A stretch of DNA of 64,000 nucleotides. It comes from Casuarius casuarius. Lineage: Eukaryota > Chordata > Aves > Casuariiformes > Casuariidae. Position 1 is the stretch's first letter, and the number at the start of each line of letters is the position of its first letter. Location: positions 854,822 through 918,821 of the forward strand of contig PTFA01000312.1 in the NCBI GenBank assembly GCA_003342895.1. The letters run 5' to 3'. Under the pieces are notes generated by a model. That model did not search any database. It was not told the DNA's origin and saw nothing but the letters and a program-made list of their open reading frames with translations. Both the position numbers and the translations under genes were made by a program. Shown piece after piece: positions 1 through 20,587 of this stretch.

Positions 1-55
1 GCAACTGACAGTGATTTAGTTGCAACTGACAGTGATTTAGTTGCAACTGACAGTG
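1..55. repeat. 21-bp tandem repeat, about 2.6 copies
   Basis: The unit GCAACTGACAGTGATTTAGT plus T is present twice in full and a third time for 13 bases, with no mismatch between copies. It is cut by the window edge, so the true copy number is unknown. It lies in the TMEM245 intron. Confidence 0.9.
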
Positions 56-1361
56 TGTTAATATTCCTATGTAGTAAGAGCCAGTGTATTCTTTGTTTTG
101 TTTGTTTTCATTGTTCCCCTTAATAGGTTACTTTTTAAGAAAGACAGTTTTTAATCTGTGAAGAGAGGGAGAGGCAAATATCTTTATAATAATTCCACTA
201 AAGGCATAGCACAAAATTTGGAGGAAGAATGCTAGCAAAGGCACTTGTTACCCCAGGGCCTGCTGACTGACATGAGGAGCACTGGTGCTGTTTTAAATAG
301 AATGTCTCATGCCACATGTATTGGTAGAGTTGCATTTGACATTCCCTGCAAATGAAGTAGGAATGAAAACATGAGGTAGGAAAATGATAGTGGTGAATGC
401 TGTTAATTCCTCAATATCAACATTTTTTTTTTTGTCCTCTGATACTTTTGATCCTTCACGCTCGGTTGTTTTTTATCTGTTTCTCTTTTTGTTTGACTTT
501 CAAGCAAACTCTGGTCTTTCTTGCTCTCATTTTAAATTTGTTCCTGGGGTCACTTTGCTACTACTATCACTTCTTGGTAAATGCTCTATTTACCTTTTAC
601 CTATTGGTATTCTTTTCTTCTTTTTTTTTTTCTTTTGTTCTGTATTATTTAGTCAGGTATTGAAGCAAAAATCTGATGCAAGGTGCATACTGTAGCTGGC
701 AGCATTATTTGGCAGTCCATGACTGTAGTAAACATCACTTTCTTTCACCAAAACTCTTCTTAAAACTCCACCAGAGGAAATGGTGGAGGAAGAGGAATAG
801 GGGACAGGGAACTGTGGGAAAAGGTGTTATGCTGGAGTAGGATGAGCTGAAAGAATTTTTTTGTCAGCACTCTCGCTCAGGATTGAGAAGATGACAACTT
901 GCTTTATAAATGTAAGAATCAGTAAGACCAGTTTACTGCATTAAGATACTTCAGTTCTCAGTGCAAGCTAGTGTAAATTTCTGTTAAAATTTTCTAATAT
1001 GTAGCATTTTGAGAGTTAGGGCAGATTGTTAGGTTATCTGGAGCAAGTCAGGGTATGTATTTTACTTTGCTCATGAAAGTTCTGTAAAATAAATTAGTTC
1101 ATACCTCACCTACCTCACTGTGTATATTAGGAAAACTAGGACCTTGAGACTTGCACCCCTGAAATAGGGAAGTGGTGCTTTTATCTTTTTTTTTTCTTTT
1201 TCTGAATGGATGATGCAGTAATTCTCAAATTCACAGGTTTCCAAAGTAGTAGCATGCACACCTTTGCCTGAACCATTTTCCTTTCCCTGAGCAGCATGTT
1301 GTTCTCTTCCTGAATGCACCATACCCTTCTTCCCTGAAGCTCTCATTCTGCTTGCTCTGGT
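56..1361 (+). other. TMEM245: TMEM245 intron (probably intron 14), part upstream of mir-32
   Basis: AT-rich intronic sequence with poly-T and pyrimidine-rich tracts (about 420-660) and no open frame I recognise. It is assigned to the TMEM245 intron because mir-32 follows in sense orientation and the four terminal TMEM245 exons lie downstream. The preceding exon is outside the window. Confidence 0.7.
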
Positions 1362-1431
1362 GGAGATATTGCACATTACTAAGTTGCATGTTGTCACGGC
1401 CTCAGTGCAATTTAGTGTGTGCGATACTTTC
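1362..1431 (+). ncRNA. MIR32: microRNA precursor mir-32 (intronic)
   Basis: This 70-nt segment folds into the mir-32 hairpin. The 5' arm carries miR-32-5p at 1367-1388 (begins TATTGCACATTACTAAG) and the 3' arm carries the star strand at about 1408-1429 (begins CAATTTAGTGTG). The arms pair across a short loop around GTCACGGCC. Seen in the sequence: the mature 5p strand is intact with seed ATTGCAC, the seed shared by the miR-25/92/363/367 group. Compared with the human hairpin as I remember it, differences fall in the loop and the 3' arm, and one turns a G-U wobble into a G-C pair. Known: mir-32 lies in intron 14 of TMEM245 (C9orf5). The sense orientation and four downstream exons here fit that exactly. 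Expression probably follows the host transcript. Confidence 0.97.
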
Positions 1432-3519
1432 ACATGAGTGCATGCACACGGGTATGGCTGTGGCTTAAAGTTTTCGATTTTGGTGGGGCCTAATTACTTT
1501 GTTAAAAGGTCTTACATCCAGATCATTTTGAGTGAAGTCTTGAAACGTTTGTTAGTGAAAGTTTGTTCCATAGTACCAGGAAGATGAGTACTGTTTGTTT
1601 TCCATTTGAGAAGGGTTATCATTGTTTCATTCATTTTCTTCATCTGACACGTACACTCCAAATTTGGTCAGCTTCTGGATTGGCTATAGCAAATTCACTT
1701 AAATTATCAGGTGTTTCTCAAAAGGAAAAGTTTGAGTGCAAAAGTAGAGATGTCCTTAACTGCAATTTGCCTCAGATCAAAGAGATTTTTATATGAAGAG
1801 AACCTATAATACCTTGGTGACTGAAATAGGTTCTTACTGGTTTTCTAAGTTTTATTTATTAACATTTAAAGAGATCTGAAATGAGCTATCATGCAAAAGT
1901 AATCTAACCTGTTTAAGTATTTAGTTTGCTTGCTTTGGCATCCAGGCAGTAATGATGGAGAAAATGAGATGGTGATACAATTCCCACAGAAAACAATTAT
2001 CTTCTAGCATGTTAAGCTAATGCTCAGAAAAGCCAAAATGTGTGATCTTGTTTATTTTATTTCAACGTTAGTAATGTCTTTCAGAGTAATTTTTTGAAGC
2101 CAACTGTTAACCAGCCAAATTCTGACAGAATTTTTGCATGCAGTGTATGTTCTTTAGTACCAGAACTGTTTCTTGCAGAAATTGTTTTGTCACAAGAATG
2201 CACTGAACAGGAACTCTACTGAATTTTTGTAAGCGCTACTTGTTATTTGTGTGGGGTATTCATTTGCTTCCATTTGAGTAGGGTGTATTTTAAGAGACAG
2301 GAATAGAACTGAAGATGGTGGTTTGCTTCTTGAAGAAATCACTTCCTAATCTAAAATGGGGAATAACAGAATTAAAAAAATTACATGGAGGAAAGAGAAG
2401 CTTCAGTTCAGTTACTGAAAAAAAGTGTAGTGTATAAATCCAAAAGAGTGATCCTGCAGACTGGTATAGTGTATTTGCAAACACATTGACTGGTCATGGA
2501 AGGGCTTCATTGTGTTATATCGAGTGATGTCCATATTCTGACAGTTGCTTCTTTCACATTCCAGACAATGTATTCGGTATGTTCCTAATAGCAATTTGTT
2601 TTAGTGTATTTTTGCACTTTGTAAATCTGACAGTCCAGTTTAAGTCTGAAGGCACCTCTAAATAGACAGTTTTATTGTATGTGTGTGTGCATGTTTAAGC
2701 ACATGTGTGCGTTTGCACACAGTCTTTAAGAATAATGTAACTGCATAACATCTTAGATACAAATCCTTTAATTACATACATGCACTAAGTAATACTATTT
2801 TAATTACGTAATTAGGTATATACACAGCTATTGCTATGACACTAACAATTTTTTTTAAACAGTGTTATTTGTATGCCAGAACTCACAACCTTTTTTGTAT
2901 CACTAACAGTAGTGTAACTTGCTGGAATTTGGTAATCCATCCATGTTTCCAGCTCAGCTAATGATGTACTTGCCTTTCTCCTTGCTTCTGAGGCAGGCCC
3001 TGCAGCTAATTGGGAGGGGTGGAAAGAGAACAGGTGCTGAAAGAATTATTAAATACATAGTGAAGGTGTCTTGTATCAGGCATTTCTAAGAATAAGGTGT
3101 TACCACAAGAATTACTTTTTAGTACAACTTAATGCAGGATTCCATGCCTGTGTATCTAATAATTCTTTATGTGTGTATTTAAGGTTGCAGAATATATTAT
3201 TATAATGTCTGTTAGATTTCTGTTATTTAAAATATAGGTTTATTATACTGTAAGAAGACAGCATCAAGGCTGGTGTAAAACTTCAGCGTTTTGTGCCATC
3301 TGAAAGATTTAATATCATAGTTCTAACTTCTTTGCTTTGTTGTCATCCAAGGTCCAATTATTCTGTCTACCAGCATGAGCAATCAAAATACACTGTTCTC
3401 TCTACTTGTGATTCATTATTTTGTAGTAATAATCAGAACATACTGGGAGGATCTCCGTGTCAGACTAGAAAGGATTTGGGGGTTTATTGAGTCCAGCCAG
3501 CTGTTGGTCTCATTCATGA
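1432..3519 (+). other. TMEM245: TMEM245 intron, no recognised element
   Basis: Unique-looking AT-rich intronic sequence. It includes a short GT-rich patch near 2680-2720 and TAATTACGTAATTA-like AT-rich motifs near 2770-2815. I see no exon or recognisable repeat. Confidence 0.6.
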
Positions 3520-5555
3520 ACTTTTCAAGCTACAAGAGGGATCTAAAAATTAAATCCATACAAGTGATGTGGAGAATAATGAAGGATAACTTTTTCAAAG
3601 TACAGTACCAGTGCATGCTAACTGCTAAGAAAGCCTTGAGTAAAGCTAAAAGAAAGCCTGTATAAGCTAAACAGCAGAGCAACAGAAGTCACTGGGGAAG
3701 TGAGAAGATACCCTTCAAAAGACTGACGTTTTAGCTAACTGAAGACAATGGAAGGGTCATAAACTCTGTCAGGTAAAAATAGGCAAAAGGTTTGAGAATT
3801 TCATCTATTTGCCCAAATCTCCCCCAAATACCATTAAACACCTTTTCATATGTACCAAGAAGAAAAAGCCCTCAGAGGGGACTGAGGGATGACAAGGGTT
3901 GTGGAAGAAGTACTAAGCAAGGACAAGGCCATTGCAGGGAGAAGCTAAATTGGTGCTTTGTGTTGCTCTTTGCTGTGAAGGTAAGTGGAGGCATTCACAT
4001 TGCAAAACCATTCTTATGGGGCAGGTGCAGCAGAAACTCTCAGAAATTAAAGTGACTGTCAAAGCGGTTGTACAAGAAGTTGGCAAAATGAACAATACCG
4101 ACTTCCTAGGAGTGGATGATACTCACCAAAGAGAACTCAAGGATGAAGAAAAAAGAAGATTCTAGGGAACTTGCAGAAATACAAGCCTGTAAGCCCTCAG
4201 TAAGACATCAGTACCATGCAGCTTAGTAGGAACCATAGTTAAGGATGAATTAGTGGACACGTGGATGAAGATGATTTACTGGCAAAGAATCAACACTGTT
4301 TTCATACAGAGAAGTTCTGCGTTATTCTTCGTGCTCTTTGAAGAGCTCAACAAACAAGGGCATAACTTGATTTGGTTTTTGTATTCTACTGAAGTTTTGT
4401 AAAGGATTTTGACAGTGTCTCTTTCAAAAAACTTTCAAAGAAATTAAGTAATGAGATAATAGAGAAGATTTCTGCATGGATAAATAGTTAAAATGATAAG
4501 AAATGGAGAGCAGGAGTAAATGATTAGCCTTTGCTGTGAAGAGAGGTTACTAGGCGGGGTCTAGGTGGGGACCTGTACTGTCCCACCCATTCATAATCAT
4601 CCTGGGAAAGAGGATGGAGAGAGAGACCTTATTGATGCTACAAAATAATCTGAGCTAGAAAAGATGAGAGCAGACTGTAGAATTGCAGGAGTATTGCAGA
4701 CAAACTCAGAAGGCTGCAGTGTCGGGGGGAATGAAATGACTGATGAAACGCAGTGTAGATTAAAGTGATGCATATGGGCGAAAGCCATTCCTAGCTTTAC
4801 ATGTAAAATGATGTCCTCTGCACTGTTTCCACTTGGGAACTGTATTTTCAGATCGGCATGTTAGCTTAGTCCTTGGTAATACTTAAAGCAACCATCCAGA
4901 CAAATCAAATGTTAAGACTTGTTAGTAAAAGGTAACAAAAACAGAACATCATTATTCCATCATATGAATCTATGGTTTGCTTACACCCTGATGCTGCGTG
5001 CTATCCTGGTTCCTGCATCTTGGAAGGCTACAAGGGCAATATGGATGGTTAGAGGAATGGAGTTAGGGAACAGTTCCTATATGAGGAATGACCAAATAGG
5101 TTAGGACTCTTTAGCCTGGAAAAAGGATGAGCAAGGGGTCTGCAAAGTCAGAAGTAACATGAAAAGGATGACTGGGGTTTGACTGCTCATGGTCTCCTCC
5201 AACGAAAACTTGGAATTGTCAAAAAAAACAGGTAGGAGATGGTTTCAAAAAATAAAGAGGTGTAGGTTCATGTAACAGGCAGTGGATGTGGAATGCCTTG
5301 CCAAAAAAAAGTTGGGGTTGCAGCAAATTTATGTGGATTTGGTGGAGGGGCTGGGACTGGACAGTACTTAAGACATGTTAATGGAGGATTACTAAATAGA
5401 CAAGCTGCATAGGATTCATGAAATCCTCTGAGGTGGAAAGAGACTGTCAAATGTGCTTGTCCTATTTCTGTTGTTCCCCGGTGTTTCCTTCTGGCCTCTG
5501 CTGGAGATTGGGAGGTTAACTAGACAGACCCTTGGTCTGGACTGGTATGGCTTTG
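3520..5555 (+). mobile_element. Ancient, heavily decayed CR1 LINE (reptile-type), sense
   Basis: The order of recognisable blocks matches a reptile-type CR1 from the middle of ORF2 to the 3' end. Near 3930 is the stretch GCAGGGAGAAGCTAAATTGG. Around 4160-4270 is the block for 'gggaact..cag..tacaagcctgtaag', leading into the reverse transcriptase. A region like 'acaaaataatctgagctagaaaagatgagagcagactg' spans 4637-4677. The 3' end reads TAGACAGACCCTTGGTCTGG followed by ACTGGTATGGC, the typical CR1/L3-type terminus. All frames are broken by stops and indels, so no protein is made. It is much more diverged than the CR1 at 15.75 kb. The 5' limit is approximate; the family comparison is from memory and the subfamily is not resolved. 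Confidence 0.75.
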
Positions 5556-7459
5556 CATGGGTTACATCCAGGCTCCATTTCTGAATAGTTAGCTCTTGCG
5601 CTTAGTGAGTATCATGGTCTGCTCATGATAAAATCTTGAAAATGTTAGAAACAGTTGATTCAGAAATAACTAATACCTTCAAATGTGCTTCTTGGAGTAT
5701 TCACTGTAAGTTCATGTAGTATATATGGGTAAAACAGCCCTGAACAGTCCTTCAGAAACATTGTCTTTTTTCTTTAGTGCTATGTAGAAATAGACGGAGA
5801 ACTGACATGTAGTCCAACTTGTAATAAATCCTACTTTTTTTGGAGAATGTAGACGTGTTACCCTGTTAGTGAAGAAAGCCTATTTGCCACTGTTTCCTTC
5901 CTACTTTTAAGCAGTTCCAACTGTTTAAAAGAAGTCTGAAGTTTTAACAGAATCACTGGAGCCCTATCATACCTTTAGAGTTGTAATATTTGCATCAGTT
6001 TTTCCGTCTGAGGGACCTATATTTTGTTCAAGACCACATCCCTTTATCTGATTAGTGTGAATGCTAGGCTCCATGTGTTGAAATTGTTACTTCTCTTTGT
6101 TCAGTTGTATCATTGTGAAGGAGAAATTTATTTCAACAGCAGACTGTTGGAGTCATCTCATGGAGTCATCTCTGAAAATCATTTTCAGATTTATATTGCT
6201 CCAGAGATGATCTTACTCTGCCATGAAACACTACCACTCCTGCTTCATTCATCACTGTAGTGTGTTACTGCCCTTTGCTTGTTTTCATGTGTAATTTAGA
6301 ACTAAAAAATATTATTACTATTACTAATTACTATTGTTGCTAAATATTATTACTAAAGTATTATTAAAAATAACTCTTTAGAAGAGTCACAGAATGGCTT
6401 AAGAGTTTTTCACAGAAAAATGAAGCACTTCTTCCAATCCTGTCACTTGGAATTTATTTCTCTGGTCTACAAAACCCTGCTCTCTCAATGATCATTTGAA
6501 GTTTTGAGGATCATTGTGGAAGAATAATGCTTCAGTCACTTTAAGATAATAGCTGTCCTTTGATTGTCACTGGTAGCTTGGTGGTGTCTGAAGGGGGGGA
6601 AAAAAAGCTCGATTCCCTTGGTTGTGAAGCTATGGTGACAGCTGCTGTTAGTCTTAGCAGGGGAAGATGATTGCTGCGCAATGCAGAGTTCCTGCCCTCT
6701 TCAGCTGCCAGCGTGCTACCTTGTTGCCTGTTAAGAACACAGCTATTTATGCCACTGCTCTGTGAGTTGGATGGGGAGTGGAAACCAATTAAAACTAACT
6801 CGGGGGAAAAAAAAAATAGCAATGTTCCCTGTTGATCTGTTCCTCAGTCTTGTTCACACCATAGTGGCAGATAGAAGAGACTGGCAGACAGGCAGTCTGG
6901 GGCAGAAGTGAACTACTGGGGACAGAGGAATGGGAGGCGTCTTTTTTGCGGCAGCCTCATTTGAAACAAGCTGCGAAGCTGTGCTGTAAAGAGTGGAATA
7001 AAATGCATTTTCATTTACACCTTCTATTTCTGAGTTGTGAACAGACCTTATGCAGGCTCTGTGGAGTGAACCCAAATTCATCTGTTGGTTTTACTAGATG
7101 GGCATACATTTAGCATAAACTCCCAATAAAAACAAAGGGAAGCTGTAGGCTTCTTACAGCAAATCAGTAAAAAACAACAACAAAAAAACCCCTAAAAAAC
7201 AGAAAACCCCCCAAAACTGCAAGAAAATTCCTTAACTTTTAGATGAAAAATAGTTTATGCCAGTTATGCACATATGGCAATTTGTCAGGAGTTTCTTAGT
7301 TTTTAATCTGAATAATGTGAAGTATAGCCCATGTCCTCTGATTTCCTTTTTTTTGAGTTTGCATACTTTTTGAAGCTCAGTGAAATGGAATATGTATGTC
7401 TGTCTATGCTTTACACCAAATTGCCATGAAGTGCTTAAGAATTACCACGTTTGCAGATA
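5556..7459 (+). other. TMEM245: TMEM245 intron; simple ATT-rich and A/C-rich patches only
   Basis: No exon is seen. It contains an ATT/ATTACT-rich simple stretch at about 6305-6370, a short hairpin at 6171-6189 (9-bp arms, one-base loop) and an A/C-rich low-complexity stretch at about 7168-7220. Confidence 0.6.
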
Positions 7460-7560
7460 ACAGCTCTTGCAGGTAAAGTGACTCACCCACATGCAGTACC
7501 CAAGTGAGAAATGACTGGCAATTGGATTTTCTAGCTTTGGAAATATAGAATTCCCTTTAT
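7460..7560 (-). mobile_element. MIR/CORE-SINE-like relic, antisense
   Basis: The stretch around AGGTAAAGTGACTCACCCAC, followed by GCAGTACCCAAGTGAGAAATG and then CAATTGGATTTTCTAG, follows the order of the MIR-type antisense block 'aggttaagtgacttgcccaaggtcacacagc...gcagagctgggatt'. This fits an amniote-wide MIR1-like SINE. It is short and diverged. The identification rests on recalled consensus, so confidence is moderate. Confidence 0.5.
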
Positions 7561-8479
7561 GTATAACAGGAAGCTGTGTGCATGCAAATAAGATGTTAGG
7601 ATATAGAATTTATTTACTGTCATAATTTCACCAGAAAGGTCTGCTTTTTACAGACAGTAATAAAATCATTGAGCATTTTGTACTAGCCTACGACATCAGC
7701 TTTAAGATCTGGCTTTGCAGATACAGAACAGATAAGGCATGCTGTTGATGAAGATTCTGGTTAGTGTTTCAAAGGGTGTTTTTTTTATTTTTTTTAAGCT
7801 GCCGTAACCATGAGGTTGAATGGATATGAACACCTAGAGATTTTAGTGTGATTCTTAATTTTTCCTCAGAAATAAAGAACAGGAGTTTCAAGGAACTTGA
7901 GTTACACCTGCCAGAAAGCACAAAGTAGAATCTGCTGTGCTTATTTCTAACTAACTGGGGCTGGTCAAGGACACAAAGAAGGTAAATGGGAGAGGGAGAA
8001 AGAAATTAGGTGTATTTAGCCCCCTGTCACTTCTGACTTCGCTACTGGCATCTCACAGGTTCTCAGCACCAGCTGATGCGTTGTGCAGCTGTCGAGAGAG
8101 ATGTGCTGCTTCCCAGCCATCGTACTCCATTGCAGGCCAGCCATGTCATGTGGTGTGGGGAGAAGTGGCTTTCTGCCTCAAGCACAGCGGGCTGCAGCCA
8201 CATCTGTAACCTGCTCCTAAAAGCTCGGTGGTGGAGATTTGATAATCAGTCAGCCATCTGTTCTGGGCTATGTAAGAACTCTTAAACTAATGTCTAACCT
8301 AAACCCAGCTCACTATAGTTCAGGTGCATTCCTGCTTGTCCAACTCAGTGGAGAAAGAAGTAGTATTCACTTTGGCTTTGCAGCTGTCTTCTGTATTTTT
8401 TCCTCGAATTTTCTTCCCTTTCTAAATCTTTTCTGGTGAAATCTTTGATCATAGATCATGTTTTCTAGACTACTGATCA

Positions 8480-9000
8480 GTCTTACCACTTTCCACTGTT
8501 GATTGCATCCATTTGGCCTGCATTTTTCTTAAAGCTTTTAGTACATTGATCTGGACACAGCCCTGCAGCTGATGCCTTGGCATTGCTAGGTAAAGCTGAT
8601 TGATTGTCGTTACTCCTCATGTCTCGAAGACATACGTATTGTATATGCAGATTATGTGGTTTCCTTCCCCCCCCCCCCCCACTTAAATAATACTGACTTG
8701 CTTGTGATTCACTGTAACCACCAGCTTTTTATGCAGAGCTACTGGTCATCATTCCTCATATTCTAGTGGCACAATTGATTTCCCCTCCCCCCCATGGATT
8801 ATTTTTTGTCCATTGTTAAATTGCATTTTTAAGGCAACTTTTATAGTTTGTCAAGGTCACTTTGATTTGTGATCTGTCCCCTAAAAGTGTTGCAGCTTTT
8901 CCCAACTTTGTGATATCATCCACAAACTTTAAATGTACTGTGTTTCAGCAACTTGTGGAACAGCATCAGACCAGAATGTACCTGTTGATCTATGATTAAC
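8480..9000 (-). mobile_element. Ancient LINE reverse-transcriptase relic, antisense
   Basis: Read on the minus strand, about 8830-8935 gives a broken version of the CR1-type block around the YADD/FADD box: an aagtttgtggatgatatcac-like core, then 'aaagttggg', a GGGGACAG-like run and 'gtgaccttgacaaac'. Such blocks encode the 'ADDTKLGG...LL.....Q.DLD' part of CR1 ORF2. The outer limits are guesses. A 14-base poly-C tract near 8667-8680 and a shorter one near 8785 interrupt it. No intact frame remains. Confidence 0.5.
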
Positions 9001-15751
<6,751 letters not shown>

Positions 15752-17717
15752 TCACAACCCTGGACTTCAGGAGAGCAGACTTCTGCATCTTCAGGGATCC
15801 TCTTGGAAAAATCCACTGGGACATGGCCCTGGAGGGAAGAGGGGTCCCTGATTGCTGGCTGATATAAGAATACTGGCTGATAATCAAGGATCGCTTCCTC
15901 CAAGCTCAAGAATGGTTCATCCCACCAAGCAGGAAATCAGAGATGGCAGAAGGCCAATATGGATGAACAAGGAGCTCTGACTAAACTCAAACTTAAAAAC
16001 TAAGTGTGCAAGAGATGAAAGCAGGGACAGGTGGTCCGGGATGAATATAGAGACACTGTCCCAGGGATGGGGTTAGAAGAGCCAAAGACCATCTGGAATT
16101 GAAAGAAAGGCTTCTACAAGTACATAAGCAGCACAAGGAAGGCTAGGGGAAAATGTGGGCTCACTACTAAATGGGGTGGGGGCGCTGGTGACAAAGGACA
16201 TGAAAAAGGCTGAGGTACCGAATGCCATTTTCACCTCAGTCTTCACTGGTAAGACTGGCCTTCAGGAATCCCAGGCCCCTGAGACCAGAGGATCAAGTCA
16301 GAGAACACTTAAGCAAAAGTTAGAGAACACTTAAGCAAACTGGACACGTACAAGTCTGTGGGCCCAGATGGGATACGGCCACGAGTGCTGANGGAGCCAG
16401 CTGATGTCATTGCAAAGCCACTCTCTAATCTTTGAAAGGTCATGGTGATCAGGAGAGGTTCCTGAGACCTGGAAGAGAGCAAATGTCACCCCTATCTTTA
16501 AGAAGGGCAACTGGTCAGTCTCGCCTCGATCCCTGGAAAGTGATGGAGCAACTAATCCTGGATGCTATTTCCAGACATGACGGGGACAAGGAGGGTGGTT
16601 GGGAGTAGTCAGCATGGGCTTATGAAGGGGAAATCATGCTTAGCCAACCTGATACCCTTCTATGATGAGATGATTGGCTCGCTGGATGAGGGGAGAGCAG
16701 TGGATATTGTGTATCCTGACTTTAGTAAGGCTTTTGGCACTGACTCCCATAACATCCTCCTAGGGAGGCTGATAAAGTACAGGCTAGATAAGTGGTCAGT
16801 GAAGTGGATTAAAAGCTGCCTGAACTGCTGGGCACAGAGCTGAATGGCTGAGTCGCAGTTGTGAACAGCATCTCAAAGCCCAGCTGAAGGCCAGTCACTA
16901 GTGGTGTCCCCCAGGGGTTGCTACTGGAGCCAGTACTGTTTAATATCTTCATTAATGACCTGGCTGATGGGACCAAGTGCACCCTCAGCAAGTTGCTGAT
17001 GATTGCAAACTGGGAAGAGTGGCTGATACAGCAGAGGGCTGTGCTGCCAGTCTGGGGGACCTCGACAGGCTGGAGAGATGGGCAGAGGGGAACCTCATGG
17101 AGTTCAACAAGGGGACGTGCAGGGTCCTGCACCTAGGGAGAAATAACCCCGGGCAGCAGTAGAGGCTGGGGGCTGACCTGCTGGAAAGCACTCTGTAGAG
17201 AAGGCCTTGGGGGTCCTGGTGGACAGCAAGTTGACCAAGAGCCAGCAGCCTGCCCTTGTGGCCAAGAAGGCCAATAGCATCCTGGGGTGCATTAGGCAGA
17301 GCATTGCCAGCAGGTTGAGGGAGATGATCCTCCCCCTCTATTCAGCACTGGGGAGGCCACATTTGGAGTGTTGTGTCCAGTTTTGGGCTCCCCAGTACAA
17401 GAGAGACTTGGAGCTACTGGCGTGAGTCCAGTGGAGGGCCACAGAGATGGTTAAGGGACTGAAGCGTGCCTCGTATGAGGAAAGGCTGAGAGAGCTGGGA
17501 CTGTTCAGGCTGGAGAAGAGAAGGCTCAGGGGGATCTTATCAGTACTTAGGAGTATCTGCCCGGAGAGGTTGCAGAGTGTCCATCCTTGGAGATATTCAA
17601 AACCTGACTGGACAGGGTCCTGGGCAGAGTGTTCTAGATGACCCTGCTCAAGCAGGGGATTGCATCAGATGATTTCTAGAGGTCTCTTCTGACCTCCATT
17701 ATTCTGTGATTCTGTGG
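15752..17717 (+). mobile_element. CR1 LINE, 5'-truncated, sense orientation, inactive
   Basis: This is a chicken-repeat-1 type non-LTR retrotransposon in the same orientation as TMEM245. It begins in the part of ORF2 between endonuclease and reverse transcriptase ('ctggacttcaggagagcagact...'). It continues through RT segments readable in pieces: 16562-16843 contains SQHGLMKGKSCLANLI and DFSKAF; 16977-17162 contains VADDCKLG and LERWAEGNL; 17207-17641 holds the C-terminal part. The element ends in ATTCTGTGATTCTGTGG, the CR1 3' tail. ORF1 and most or all of the endonuclease are missing. There are frame breaks throughout, including one at the catalytic ADD box, and an unresolved base at 16392. 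It is clearly younger than the relics at 3.5 kb and 33.6 kb. Confidence 0.95.
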
Positions 17718-20541
<2,824 letters not shown>

Positions 20542-20587
20542 GTCATCTAGGGAGAGTCCTGAGGAGATGAAAACAGCTGCAGAATGA
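20542..20587 (+). CDS. TMEM245: TMEM245 exon 18, terminal coding part with stop
   Basis: The exon follows a strong acceptor (a run of T then CAG). G completes a tryptophan codon with TG from exon 17. Then SSRESPEEMKTAAE and a TGA stop at 20585-20587 follow. The length and charge pattern of this cytosolic tail line up with the human C-terminus as I remember it (acidic, SED/PEE then LK/MK). This supports both the acceptor and the frame. The four exons together encode the last 171 residues. The tail residues are the least conserved part of the protein, so the exact junction is slightly less sure than for exons 15-17. Confidence 0.88.

Noticed and set aside
16562..17641. Host gene made of several RT-like frames
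   Set aside because: These are pieces of the broken ORF2 of the CR1 element; frames shift between them.
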